Shown: piece by piece, positions 8,744 to 17,678 of the stretch
Numbering within the stretch: position 1 is the first letter of the stretch
How the letters are laid out: each line of letters begins with the position of its first letter
Assembly: GCF_015674855.1 (NCBI RefSeq)
Contig: NZ_JADMLG010000014.1
Location: 62,001-126,000, forward strand
DNA: 64,000 nt
Direction: 5' to 3'
Source: Nocardia bovistercoris
GTDB lineage: Bacteria > Actinomycetota > Actinomycetes > Mycobacteriales > Mycobacteriaceae
The notes under the pieces: generated by a model
The model's database searches: none
Seen by the model: only the letters and a program-made list of their open reading frames with translations
What the model was told of the DNA's origin: nothing
Program-made: the position numbers and the translations under genes

Positions 8744-9999
8744 GTTCGATGTCCTCGCAGCCGAGTAGATTCGAGGAGTTCGACCGGGACCAGCTCGCTG
8801 TGCTCGTGCCCGAACTCCTGCTGTGCGGTCACCTGATCGACCGGTCCGGGATGGCCCATTCGATCGGCGCGTTCGGCCGCGAAGGCATGGCCGAGATCGC
8901 CATCGAGGAATGGCAGCTGGCCAGCCCCGTCTACACCCGCCGGATGCAGCGGGCCCTCGACTTCGTCGGCGACAGCGTCGAGACGATCTTCAAGGGTCTG
9001 CAACTCGACATCGGCGCGCCGCCGCAGTTCATGGACTTCCGGTACCGGGTCGACGACCACGACAACGGCGAGTTCTGGCTCGACCACTGCGGCGCGCTCG
9101 CCGACGTGGAGCCGATGGGCGAGGACTTCGTGGTCTCCATGTGCCACGACATCGAGGACCCGACCTTCGACGCGACCGCGCTGGCGACCAATCCGCACGC
9201 GCAGGTCCGCCCGATCCACCGCCCGCCGCGCAAACCGGCCGACCGGGTTCCGGTGTGCGCGTGGACGGTCAAGATCCACCCGTCCCACGTGCCGCCCGCG
9301 GTGCCGAGGAACGCGGCGCTGCTCGCGGATTCGCTCGCGGCGAATGTCGAACTGGCCGAGGTGGATCGAAGCGACGAAGGTATGGGCGACTACAACGGGC
9401 CGCTGCTGAGCGATCTGCGCTTCCCCGACTTCTCCCGTTCCGCGCTGATCCGCATGGCCGAAGAGGTCTGCCTGCAACAGCATCTGCTGACGCTCGGCTT
9501 CATGGTCGCGGTGCACGAGCGGGCCGACGCCGAGGCGGCGCTGGCCATCGGCCGCAAACAGTTCACCGGCATCGCCGGACTGACCTCGCAGCGGCTGCGT
9601 GACGCTCTCGGACTCGGTGACGACCCCGCCGCGCTGGCCACCGTGCTGCGGATACATCCGGCGCTGAACCCGTTGTCCTACACCGGCGCCGAGGTCACCT
9701 TGGCCGAGGAGACGGTGTTGCTGCGGCTGCCCGCCGACAGCGACGCGCAGCGCGACCGCTCCTGGCCGTCCATGGTCGGGCCGGATCACCTCGCCCCGAT
9801 CGAGGCGATGGTGCGCGGGGTCAACCCGCGTTTCGTGCCCGAGGTGCTGACCTCGGACGAGGAGGGCTTCACCCTCGAGATCACCCTCGGCGCGGAGTCC
9901 TTCCGCGAAGCGTCGGAGGTGGCGATCACCCGGTTCAGCACCGGCGCGGACTTCGTGTTCGCCGACCGCGGCATCCCACTGCCGTTGACGGTGGTGTGA
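8740..9999 (+). CDS. unrecognised conserved protein of the P450 operon
   Basis: About 419 residues from a GTG at 8740 that overlaps the previous stop (GTGA); an ATG at 8749 is the alternative. It is soluble, with no signal peptide or membrane segment. It has a His/Cys/Asp-rich middle (LDHCGAL, SMCHDIEDP near residues 125-150) that could bind metal, and a Pro/Arg-rich stretch (HRPPRKPADR). I do not recognise the family. Its place between the SnoaL-like and dehydrogenase genes makes it a part of the oxidation pathway. Confidence 0.7.
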   Translation: MSSMSSQPSRFEEFDRDQLAVLVPELLLCGHLIDRSGMAHSIGAFGREGMAEIAIEEWQLASPVYTRRMQRALDFVGDSVETIFKGLQLDIGAPPQFMDFRYRVDDHDNGEFWLDHCGALADVEPMGEDFVVSMCHDIEDPTFDATALATNPHAQVRPIHRPPRKPADRVPVCAWTVKIHPSHVPPAVPRNAALLADSLAANVELAEVDRSDEGMGDYNGPLLSDLRFPDFSRSALIRMAEEVCLQQHLLTLGFMVAVHERADAEAALAIGRKQFTGIAGLTSQRLRDALGLGDDPAALATVLRIHPALNPLSYTGAEVTLAEETVLLRLPADSDAQRDRSWPSMVGPDHLAPIEAMVRGVNPRFVPEVLTSDEEGFTLEITLGAESFREASEVAITRFSTGADFVFADRGIPLPLTVV

Positions 10000-10020
10000 C
10001 GGACGGTGGTGTGAGCCGCG

Positions 10021-11133
10021 ATGGCACGCGTGATCCAATGGGCGACAGGCGGTCTCGGGCAGGCCGCGATCGGCGCCGTACTCGACCACCCCGACCTGGA
10101 ACTGGTCGGGGCATGGGTGCACAGCCCCGCCAAGGTCGGCGTCGATCTCGGTGAGCTGATCGGGCGCGAGCCGGTCGGCGTGCGGGCGAGCGGCGATGTG
10201 GAGGCGCTGCTCGCGCTGGACGCCGACTGCGTGCTCTACAGCCCGCTGATGGCCGACACCAGGGTCGTTCGCGCGATCCTCGCCTCGGGAAAGAACGTGG
10301 TCACTCCGCTCGGCTGGTTCTATCCGCGCCGCGCCGAGCGCGAACGCTACGACGAGATCTGCCGTGCGGCCGGAGTCACGTTGCACGGCACCGGAATCCA
10401 TCCCGGCGGCATCACCGAGCGGCTGCCGCTGGTGATCTCGGCGCTGTCCGGGTCGGTGACCTCGGTCCGGGCCGAGGAGTTCTCCGACATCAGGACCTAC
10501 GCCGCCCCCGAGGTGGTGCGGGACTGGATGCTGTTCGGCGCCACCCCGGAACAGGCGGCGGGCAGCCCCATGGTCAAGATGTTGGAGGGCGGCTACAGCC
10601 AGTCGGTGTGGATGGTCGCCGACGAACTCGGCTTCGACCTCGACCCGGACCTGCGGGTCACCCACGACGTCGCGGTCGCGACCGCGCCGATCGATTCCCC
10701 GATCGGGCCCATCGCGCCGGGGCACGTCGCGGCGCAACGGTATCGCTGGCAGGGCACCGTGGACGGCGAACCCGTCGTCACCGCGGCCGTGAACTGGTTC
10801 ATGGGCGAGGAACACCTCGACCCGGCGTGGGCCTTCGGTCCGCTCGGCCAGCGCTACGAGATCGAGATAACCGGCGACCCCGGCTCGATGACGACCTTCA
10901 CCGGCATGCACGGACACGGCCTCGCCGCAGCGGCGGACCGCAATCCGGGACTCGTGGCGACGGCGATGCACTGCGTCAACGCGATTCCCTACGTCGTCGC
11001 CGCCCCACCGGGCGTGCGCACCTATCTCGACCTGCCGCCCGTCGCCGGACGCGCGGCAGCACCACTCCATCGCGCCCGGCGATCGCGCACGGGAACGGCG
11101 CCCGTCGCCGACGACACGAAAGGCTTGACATGA
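10021..11133 (+). CDS. dihydrodipicolinate-reductase-like NAD(P)-binding protein
   Basis: 370 residues. The N-terminus RVIQWATGGLGQAAI is a Rossmann dinucleotide loop like those of DapB-related and 2,4-diaminopentanoate dehydrogenase-like proteins. A Gly-rich GTGIHPGGITERL segment near residue 125 resembles the active-site region. The last 25 residues are Arg/Ala-rich and probably disordered. Not a biosynthetic DapB, given its length and context; a reductase or dehydrogenase on a pathway intermediate is likelier. ATGA overlap with the alcohol dehydrogenase gene. The start ATG has no clear ribosome site, so coupling to the preceding gene (21 bases) is likely. Confidence 0.78.
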   Translation: MARVIQWATGGLGQAAIGAVLDHPDLELVGAWVHSPAKVGVDLGELIGREPVGVRASGDVEALLALDADCVLYSPLMADTRVVRAILASGKNVVTPLGWFYPRRAERERYDEICRAAGVTLHGTGIHPGGITERLPLVISALSGSVTSVRAEEFSDIRTYAAPEVVRDWMLFGATPEQAAGSPMVKMLEGGYSQSVWMVADELGFDLDPDLRVTHDVAVATAPIDSPIGPIAPGHVAAQRYRWQGTVDGEPVVTAAVNWFMGEEHLDPAWAFGPLGQRYEIEITGDPGSMTTFTGMHGHGLAAAADRNPGLVATAMHCVNAIPYVVAAPPGVRTYLDLPPVAGRAAAPLHRARRSRTGTAPVADDTKGLT

Positions 11134-12215
11134 CCTACGAGGTGCGGGGCGTCGTCGCGCGCGGCAAGGGCGAACCCGTCTCCGTCGAGACGATTCTCGT
11201 CCCGGAACCCGGTCCGGGCGAGGCCGTCGTCGACGTCAAGGCGTGCGGCGTCTGCCACACCGACCTGCACTACCGCGAAGGCGGCATCGGCGCGGACTAC
11301 CCCTACCTGCTCGGCCACGAGGCCGCCGGTGTGGTTTCCGCCGTCGGCCCCGGCGTCACCGATGTGGCGCCCGGCGACTATGTGATCCTGAACTGGCGCG
11401 CGGTCTGCGGACAGTGCCGCGCCTGCCGTCGCGGACGGCCCTGGTACTGCTTCGACACCGCCAACGCCACCCAGCGCATGACGCTGGCCGACGGCACCGA
11501 ACTCAGCCCCGCCCTCGGCATCGGCGCCTTCGCCGAGAAGACGCTGGTCGCCGCGGGCCAGTGCACCAAGGTCGATCCGGCCGCGCCGCCGCAGGTCGCC
11601 GGCCTGCTCGGCTGCGGCGTGATGGCCGGTCTCGGCGCCGCGCTGAACACCGGGCACGTCTCGCGCGGCGACACGGTCGCGGTCATCGGCTGCGGCGGCG
11701 TCGGCGCCGCAGCGGTGCTCGGCGCCTCGCTGGCCGGTGCGTCCAAGGTGGTCGCGGTGGACGTGGACGAGCGCAAACTGGTGTGGGCCAAGGAGTTCGG
11801 CGCCACCGACACCGTGCTCGCGAGCTCGGTCGACGTGATCGAGACCGTCAAGGAACTCACCGGCGGCTTCGGCGCCGACGTGGTCATCGACGCGGTCGGG
11901 CGGCCCGAGACCTACAAGCAGGCGTTCTACGCGCGCGACCTCGCGGGCACCGTGGTCCTGGTCGGGGTGCCGACCCCCGAGATGACCCTGGAGATGCCGC
12001 TGCTGCACTTCTTCGAGCGCGGCGGCGCGCTGAAGTCCTCGTGGTACGGCGACTGCCTGCCCTCGCGCGACTTCCCGCTGCTCATCGACCTGTTCCTGCA
12101 GGGCAGACTGCCGCTGGACGCCTTCGTCACCGAGACCATCGCCCTCGATCAGGTCGAGGCGGCGTTCGCGCGCATGCACCACGGCGACGTGCTGCGTTCG
12201 GTGGTGCTGCTGTGA
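11130..12215 (+). CDS. zinc alcohol dehydrogenase, MscR/AdhB-like
   Basis: 361 residues, a zinc-dependent MDR dehydrogenase. Catalytic zinc ligands are in CGVCHTDLHYREG and GHEAAG; structural zinc Cys are in CGQCRACRRGRPWYC; the cofactor loop is GCGGVGAAAV. Length and sequence are very close to S-(hydroxymethyl)mycothiol dehydrogenase (MscR, Rv2259) as I recall it, and M. tuberculosis has adhB (Rv0761c) in the equivalent place. It may oxidise the alcohol made by a P450, or remove formaldehyde or other mycothiol adducts. The two roles cannot be separated from sequence alone. Confidence 0.85.
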   Translation: MTYEVRGVVARGKGEPVSVETILVPEPGPGEAVVDVKACGVCHTDLHYREGGIGADYPYLLGHEAAGVVSAVGPGVTDVAPGDYVILNWRAVCGQCRACRRGRPWYCFDTANATQRMTLADGTELSPALGIGAFAEKTLVAAGQCTKVDPAAPPQVAGLLGCGVMAGLGAALNTGHVSRGDTVAVIGCGGVGAAAVLGASLAGASKVVAVDVDERKLVWAKEFGATDTVLASSVDVIETVKELTGGFGADVVIDAVGRPETYKQAFYARDLAGTVVLVGVPTPEMTLEMPLLHFFERGGALKSSWYGDCLPSRDFPLLIDLFLQGRLPLDAFVTETIALDQVEAAFARMHHGDVLRSVVLL

Positions 12216-12276
12216 CGTCCCTTTCCGCCTGTCCGTCCGTATCCGCCTTCGGCGTAATTCATTTCAGGAGGTTGCC

Positions 12277-13503
12277 ATGACCGCACCGCTGTTGCCGTCC
12301 GGTTTCGATTTCACCGATCCGGAGCTGTGGGGAATCCGCAGGCCGGTAGAGGAATTCGCGCTGCTGCGCCGGACCGCCCCGGTGTGGTGGAACGAGCAGT
12401 CCGACGAGACCTCGGGCGGCTTCCACGACGGCGGGTACTGGGTGGTCAGCAAACTGGCCGACATCAAGGAGATCTCGCGCAAGCCCGAGTTGTTCTCCTC
12501 CGAGCGCAAGGGGTCGGTCATCCGGCTGCCCGGCGACATCACCCCGGAGCAGATGAACTCCACCGGCGCCATGCTGCTGAACATGGACCCGCCCAAGCAC
12601 TCCAAGGTGCGCCGGATCGTCTCCAAGGGGTTCACCCCGCGCGCGGTGGAGGGATTGCGCGCCGCGCTGGCCGAACGCGCGGCCCGGATCGTGCACGAGG
12701 CCAAACGCAACGGCGGCGGCGATTTCGTCGAGCAGGTCGCGATGGAACTGCCGTTGCAGGCCATCGCGGAGCTGATCGGCATTCCGCAGGAGGACCGCCG
12801 CAAGGTCTTCGACTGGTCCAACGCGATGCTCAACTACGACGATCCCGAATTCGGCGATCCGACAATGGCATCCGCCGAAGTCCTCGGCTACGCGTGGAAC
12901 ATGGCCGAGCAGCGGCGCGCGAATCCGGTGAACGACATCGTCTCCGAACTCGTGCAGGCCGACCTCGACGGTGAGGGCCTCGACTCCGCGGAGTTCGGAT
13001 TCTTCGTGATCCTGCTGTCGGTGGCGGGCAACGAGACCACCCGCAACGCGATCACCCACGGGATGAAGGCCTTCGTCGACAACCCCGACCAGTGGGAGCT
13101 CTTCAAGGCCGAGCGCCCGCGCACCGCCCCCGACGAGATCGTGCGCTGGGCCACGCCGGTGACGGTGTTCCAGCGCACCGCCACCCAGGATCTGGAACTG
13201 GGCGGGCAGCAGATCAAGGAGGGCCAGCGGCTCGGATTGTTCTACGGTTCGGCCAATTTCGACGAGGACGGCTTCGAGAACCCGTTCGCCTTCGACATCA
13301 CCCGCAACCCCAACCCGCACGTCGGCTTCGGCGGCACCGGCACGCACTACTGTGTCGGCGCGAATCTGGCGCGGCTCGAACTGGATCTGATGTTCAACGC
13401 CATCGCCGACGCCATGCCGAATCTGCGCCAGGTCGCCGAACCGCTGCGGCTCAAGAACGGCTGGATCAACGGAATCAAGGAGTGGCAGGTCAGCTACGAG
13501 TAA
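12277..13503 (+). CDS. cytochrome P450, CYP125-like
   Basis: 408 residues. I-helix AGNETTRNAIT is near residue 250, the ExxR is in DEIVRWATPVT, and the haem loop GFGGTGTHYCVGANLAR has Cys near 359. Remembered M. tuberculosis CYP125A1 (cholesterol C26/27 oxidase) matches along most of its length, including DFVEQV-ELPLQAIA, DIV-QA-DGE and NGIK-WQV at the end. It lacks the longer N-terminus of CYP125A1. Expected to hydroxylate a sterol side chain or similar terminal methyl. Strong ribosome site AGGAGG seven bases before ATG. The gap from the dehydrogenase gene is 61 bases, so it is likely the last gene of the operon. Confidence 0.9.
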   Translation: MTAPLLPSGFDFTDPELWGIRRPVEEFALLRRTAPVWWNEQSDETSGGFHDGGYWVVSKLADIKEISRKPELFSSERKGSVIRLPGDITPEQMNSTGAMLLNMDPPKHSKVRRIVSKGFTPRAVEGLRAALAERAARIVHEAKRNGGGDFVEQVAMELPLQAIAELIGIPQEDRRKVFDWSNAMLNYDDPEFGDPTMASAEVLGYAWNMAEQRRANPVNDIVSELVQADLDGEGLDSAEFGFFVILLSVAGNETTRNAITHGMKAFVDNPDQWELFKAERPRTAPDEIVRWATPVTVFQRTATQDLELGGQQIKEGQRLGLFYGSANFDEDGFENPFAFDITRNPNPHVGFGGTGTHYCVGANLARLELDLMFNAIADAMPNLRQVAEPLRLKNGWINGIKEWQVSYE

Positions 13504-13903
13504 TCGCGGCAACCACACGAAGGCGCTCGCTCTGATTTCTCGGGGTGAGCGCCGTCGTCGTCGATGGCCGAGTGCGCCTTCAGGTCGGCGCGTGTGCTTT
13601 CGGTATCGGCTGAGTGCATCGGCCGAATACCTTCGGCGTCGGTGGGCGTGGCGCAGGTTCGCAATCCGTTCGCCGTCGACGGTCGGTTCCCCGATGTGGT
13701 GGTGACCGCCGAAGCGCTGCCGGATTCGATGGCAGGCGAGTGTCTTCGGTGTCGTTGTGTGCCTTCAGGTGTAGGTGGTCTGGCACTTGCCCACCACATG
13801 CCGCTCAGGCAGGTGCCCGCTACACCGCCATCGGGTGGGCGCCTCGGCGTCGTGGGCTCGGCGAGTGCCCTCCGCGTGTCCGGCGGGAGTGCGCCCGCGG
13901 CCG
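13504..13903. other. 400-bp gap between convergent genes
   Basis: Between the CYP125-like gene and the end of the reductase gene. A weak stem (GGCGCTC at 13522-13528 with GAGCGCC at 13547-13553) could end transcription of the P450 operon. Several open frames cross the gap but none has a ribosome site or recognisable protein. No gene is called. Confidence 0.5.
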
Positions 13904-15568
13904 TCAGCCTCGCCGAGCGGTGGCGAGCAGCGCTTCGACGCTGGTGAGTTTCACCCTCGGCCTACCCGCAGCCGAGCCCGCGGCGCGCTCGGCGCGGTCG
14001 AGGCTCTGCCAGCCCGCCCGATCGATGACCTCCGGTTGGCGCTCCCGTATGAGGGCGGTCAGTGCCTCGCGATTCAGACGCGGGGCGGGCAGCGCGCCCG
14101 CGCGGAAGTCGGCTACCAGCGCCGCGACCGTCTGCTGCGAATCTGCGCGGTTGGAGCCGATGACGCCGCGCGGACCGCGCTTGATCCAGCCCGTCACGTA
14201 CACGCCGGGCAGCGGTGCGTCGCCGTCGAGCACCCGGCCCTCGGCGTTGGGCACCACGGCGCGCGCGTCGTCGAAGGGCAGATCCGGAATCGGGCGGCCT
14301 CGGTAGCCGACCGAACGGATGACCAGCGCGGCGGGGATGGTTTCGGTCTCGTCGGTGGCACGCGCGCGCACCGTGCCGTCCGCCTCGGTGACGAGTTCGT
14401 TGCGCACGCAGGTCAGCGACTCGACCCGGTCGGTCCCGGTGATCTCGGTGGGGGACGCGCGGTAGCGCAGCACGATTCGCTTGTGGCTCGGATCGGTTTC
14501 GGCGCGGGCGAATTCGCCCGCCAGCGTCAGTTTCAGCGCGGTGGCGTGATCGGTGCCGGGATCCTCGGCCAGTGCGGCGTCGGCGGCGAGTTCGGCCGGG
14601 TCGACGATCACGTCGACGCCGCGCAGGTGGGCCAGCGCCATGAGTTCGGAGGAGGTGTAGGCCGCTTGCGCCGGACCGCGGCGGCCGAGTACGACCACTT
14701 CGCGGATATTGCTGTGCCGTAACGCCTCCAGCGCGTGGTCGGCGATATCGGTGCGGGCCAGGTCCTCGATGTCCATGGTGAGCACGCGGGCGATGTCGAG
14801 GGCGACGTTGCCGTTGCCGACGACGACGGCGCGTTCCCCGGTCAGGTCGAACGTCAGCTCTGCGTGATCGGGATGCCCGTTGTACCAGGCCACGAAGTCG
14901 GTCGCGGCGTGGCTGCCGGGCAGGTCCTCGCCAGGGATGTCGAGCCTGCGATCGGCCGACGCGCCGACCGCGTAGATGACGCCGTGGTGGCTTTCGAGCA
15001 GTTCGGCGTGCGAGATGTGCTTGCCGACTTCGACATTGAGATGCCACTGCACGGCGTCGCGTTTGAAGGCGGCGGTGAACATGTCGGCGACGCCGCGGGT
15101 TTCGGCGTGGTCGGGGGCCACGCCGTAGCGCACGAGTCCCCACGGGGTCGGCAGCCGGTCGAACATCTCCACCTCGACCGCGCCGCGCGCGAGCAGTTGT
15201 TCGGCGGCATAGCAGGCCGAGGGTCCCGATCCGACGATGGCCACGCGCAACGGCGCGTCGCCCGCGGGCAGCCGGTCGAGCGCGACGGGCGGGCTCAGTT
15301 CGCTCTCCAGCGGGTTGCGGCGGAAGTAGGCGGCGTTGACCTCGGTGAAACGCTCGAGCTTCGGGGGCAGTTCGTCCTCGGCGTAGATCGCGCCGACCGG
15401 GCACGCTTCGAAGCAGGCGCCGCAGTCGATGCAGGTCTCGGGGTCGATGTAGAGCATCTCCGCGGTCTGGAACTGCGGGTCGTCGGGGCGCGGCCGGATG
15501 CAGTCGACCGGGCATTCGGCGACGCAACTGGCGTCGTTGCAGCAGCGTTGGGTGATGACGTATGCCAT
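13904..15568 (-). CDS. FprB-like ferredoxin-NADP reductase with N-terminal ferredoxin domain
   Basis: 554 residues in two parts. Residues 1-70 are a bacterial-type ferredoxin: a first Cys group in CCNDASCVAECPVDC and a second in CIDCGACFEACP. From about residue 105 comes an adrenodoxin-reductase-like flavoprotein with an FAD loop (VAIVGSGPSACYAAE), an NADP loop (VVVGNGNVALDIARVL) and the GWIKRGPRGVIG segment typical of FprA/FprB. M. tuberculosis FprB (575 residues) has the same fused layout. It should pass electrons from NADPH to the P450 ferredoxin. It is transcribed away from the SDR at 15891, and the cluster operator lies upstream at 15646-15667. Confidence 0.92.
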   Translation of the reverse strand: MAYVITQRCCNDASCVAECPVDCIRPRPDDPQFQTAEMLYIDPETCIDCGACFEACPVGAIYAEDELPPKLERFTEVNAAYFRRNPLESELSPPVALDRLPAGDAPLRVAIVGSGPSACYAAEQLLARGAVEVEMFDRLPTPWGLVRYGVAPDHAETRGVADMFTAAFKRDAVQWHLNVEVGKHISHAELLESHHGVIYAVGASADRRLDIPGEDLPGSHAATDFVAWYNGHPDHAELTFDLTGERAVVVGNGNVALDIARVLTMDIEDLARTDIADHALEALRHSNIREVVVLGRRGPAQAAYTSSELMALAHLRGVDVIVDPAELAADAALAEDPGTDHATALKLTLAGEFARAETDPSHKRIVLRYRASPTEITGTDRVESLTCVRNELVTEADGTVRARATDETETIPAALVIRSVGYRGRPIPDLPFDDARAVVPNAEGRVLDGDAPLPGVYVTGWIKRGPRGVIGSNRADSQQTVAALVADFRAGALPAPRLNREALTALIRERQPEVIDRAGWQSLDRAERAAGSAAGRPRVKLTSVEALLATARRG

Positions 15569-15645
15569 CAGATGTCCCGTGCCGGTGTGCGCAGAGTCAT
15601 GACGAGTCCTTCCCCATCAACAGCCGAGAATCTGTGATGGACACG

Positions 15646-15667
15646 TGTCTGGACAGTACTACGGACT
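15646..15667 (-). promoter_or_regulatory. operator copy upstream of the reductase gene
   Basis: TGTCTGGACA at 15646-15655, followed 12 bases later by the partial copy ACTACGGACT (15658-15667). It lies about 80 bases upstream of the reductase start. A -35-like TTGTCG is at 15682-15677 on the minus strand; no convincing -10 was found. Confidence 0.5.
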
Positions 15668-15749
15668 ATCTGCGTCCGACAAGGCGGTCGCGAGGAGGCG
15701 TGCCACACAGTTGCGCGCGCATTCGGCCGAGACGACCTCGGCCGACCCG

Positions 15750-15798
15750 CTGACAAGCGCGACCCGGATGCGATACTGTCTGGACAGATGTCTGGAAA
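15750..15798 (+). promoter_or_regulatory. promoter and operator of the SDR at 15891
   Basis: CTGACA (15750-15755) and GATACT (15772-15777) are 16 bases apart. TGTCTGGACA (15777-15786) and TGTCTGGAAA (15789-15798) overlap the -10 end and the expected start site. This is the best-preserved copy of the paired motif in the cluster. Confidence 0.55.
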
Positions 15799-15890
15799 AG
15801 TGTTCAATCGATGGTCTCGGGGTCTCGCTGCTCCGTCGAAGGCGGCTTCGTCGATGGAACACGGCCGTGAACGGAGTGGAACGGAAACAA

Positions 15891-16790
15891 ATGAGCGGTC
15901 GAGGAATACTGTGGGGACGCGGGGCGGTCGTGGTCGGGGGCAGCAGCGGCATCGGCTTCGCGGTGGCCGCCGCGCTGGCCCGCCAGGGCGCCGGGGTCGT
16001 GCTCAACGGGCGCAACGAGGCCGCGGTCGAACGAGCGGCCAACACGCTGCGGATGTCGGGACACCGGGTGCTCGGCGTCCCGGGCTCGGCGGCCGACGAA
16101 TCCGTGGCCGAGAAGCTGATCCAGACGTGCGTCACCACCTACGGCGCGGTCGACGTGCTGGTCAACTGCGCGGGCGCCCCCGAACCGGCGGGCTCGTCCA
16201 TCCTCTCGATCAAGCCGTGGGAATGGCGCGCGCTGCTGGACTCGCACCTGACCACGGTGTTCAACACCTGCCGCGTCGCCGCGCCGCTGATGGTCGAACG
16301 CGGCCGCGGCTCCATCATCAACACCAGTTCCTTCGCCTACCTCGGCGACTTCGGCGGCACCGGATACGCCGCGGGCAAGGGCGCGGTCACCAGCCTGACC
16401 CTCGCCATGGCCGCCGAACTGCGCGAACACGGTGTCCGGGCGAATATCGTCTGTCCCGGCGCGAAGACCAGGCTGTCCTCGGGACTGGACTACGAGGCGC
16501 GCATCCTCGACCTGTACCGGCGCGGCATCCTCGACAAGGTCAGCATGAGCGGCGCGCTGGACGCACCGCCCGCCGAATACGTCGCCCAGCTCTACCTGTA
16601 CCTGGCGGGCGACCGCTCCGCCGAGGTCACCGGCCAGATCTTCATCGGCGCGGGCGGTTTCATCGGGCGGTTCAACCGGCCCAAGACCGCCGTGCTCGGC
16701 TACCGCGACCACGCCGATGCCGCGCCGTGGACCCTGCCCGAGCTGCACGCGATGATCGGCGAGCCCGCACCGAGCACCGCCGCGGGCTGA
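15891..16790 (+). CDS. SDR family oxidoreductase
   Basis: 299 residues. Cofactor loop VGGSSGIGFA near residue 16, NCAGAPEPA, catalytic Ser in NTSSFAY, and YAAGK as the YxxxK motif. The C-terminal 35 residues extend past the usual SDR end. ATG at 15891 chosen; an in-frame GTG at 15876 is possible because neither has a strong ribosome site. The operator at 15777-15798 lies about 95 bases upstream and ties it to the P450 regulon although it stands alone. A 3-ketosteroid or acyl-CoA type substrate is possible but unproven. Confidence 0.82.
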   Translation: MSGRGILWGRGAVVVGGSSGIGFAVAAALARQGAGVVLNGRNEAAVERAANTLRMSGHRVLGVPGSAADESVAEKLIQTCVTTYGAVDVLVNCAGAPEPAGSSILSIKPWEWRALLDSHLTTVFNTCRVAAPLMVERGRGSIINTSSFAYLGDFGGTGYAAGKGAVTSLTLAMAAELREHGVRANIVCPGAKTRLSSGLDYEARILDLYRRGILDKVSMSGALDAPPAEYVAQLYLYLAGDRSAEVTGQIFIGAGGFIGRFNRPKTAVLGYRDHADAAPWTLPELHAMIGEPAPSTAAG

Positions 16791-16798
16791 CCGCCGCG

Positions 16799-17599
16799 CT
16801 ACACCGGGATTCGCCGGTGGCGGCGGAACGCGCGCAGATGGCACGCGACGCCCGCGTAGGTCGGGTGGTGCGGCGCCGTCCCGATCTCCTGCCAGCCGGT
16901 GCGCAGCGAGTCGTAGAAGATCCGCCCCGCCGCGGTGGACTCGTCGCCCGCGAAGATCAGCAGGTCGCCGTCGTAGAAGTCGAGGGCGGTCTGCGCCATC
17001 GCCGAATCCAGCGGCGGGCGGATCAGCGCGAGGGCGCGGTCACCGTGGTCGCAGGCGTCGGCGGTGTTGCCGAAGGGGACCTCGGTCCACAGGTGGGACC
17101 GGTTCGCGGTCCCGTCGTCCACCGCGACGACATCGATTCCGGCTTGGCGCAGCTGCCAGGCCCAGTATCCGCTGCCCGCGCCGATCTCCACCACCCCGCG
17201 CCCGGTGAGCACGCGTTCGAGCCAGGTGAGATCGGCGGGCGACGGTATCGACGACGAGTAGGTGCGCACGAGCAGATCGCGCACCGCCGCACCGTATTCG
17301 ACGGACCACTGCTGGGCCGGGTCGACCCCGCCGCGCGGCATCAGCCGCAGGAACCGCCAGTACGGGTTGTCGACGACGCCCTCGCCGTGGCCGTCGTCGA
17401 CCGGGGTGTCGGCCAGTCGCGGGAACCGCGCGACCTCCCAGTGTTCGGCCAGTTTCCGTCCGATCAGCTCGAGCCGCCGGTCGACCGGCGCGGGGCGGCC
17501 CGCGCCTGCCTGCGTTGTGCTCGGCTGACCTGCGGCATTCGACCGAACCGCGGTGTTCGGGTGACGCGGGGTTGCGATGTGGTGCGATTTGCTCGTCAT
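16799..17599 (-). CDS. methyltransferase-like protein of unknown substrate
   Basis: About 266 residues. The only clear motif is VVEIGAGSGYWAWQLRQAG, a SAM-binding motif I near residue 140, followed by an acidic loop (VVAVDDGTANRS). The C-terminal half has TALDFYDGDLLIFAGDES, where a methyltransferase would have its catalytic face. The first 50 residues are polar and probably disordered. The ATG at 17599 has AGGA about ten bases upstream; an ATG at 17638 is the longer alternative. Convergent with the SDR gene (8 bases apart). Function unknown. Confidence 0.7.
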   Translation of the reverse strand: MTSKSHHIATPRHPNTAVRSNAAGQPSTTQAGAGRPAPVDRRLELIGRKLAEHWEVARFPRLADTPVDDGHGEGVVDNPYWRFLRLMPRGGVDPAQQWSVEYGAAVRDLLVRTYSSSIPSPADLTWLERVLTGRGVVEIGAGSGYWAWQLRQAGIDVVAVDDGTANRSHLWTEVPFGNTADACDHGDRALALIRPPLDSAMAQTALDFYDGDLLIFAGDESTAAGRIFYDSLRTGWQEIGTAPHHPTYAGVACHLRAFRRHRRIPV

Positions 17600-17678
17600 T
17601 GTCCCCGTCCTGTGGTGATCGGCTTCGACGACGGTCACACGGATCGGATACGTCCGCGCGGGACCACCACGGGGGAAT

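Noticed and set aside
8554..11070. 838-codon minus-strand open frame opposite the P450 operon
   Set aside because: It lies antisense to four genes that have recognisable domains, has Arg/His-rich low-complexity translation, and results from high GC codon bias.
13640..13690. T-loop-like sequence that might mark a tRNA
   Set aside because: No cloverleaf or acceptor stem could be folded around it.
13494..13947. Several small frames in the gap between the CYP125-like and reductase genes
   Set aside because: None has a ribosome site, motif or consistent codon use, and they overlap on both strands.
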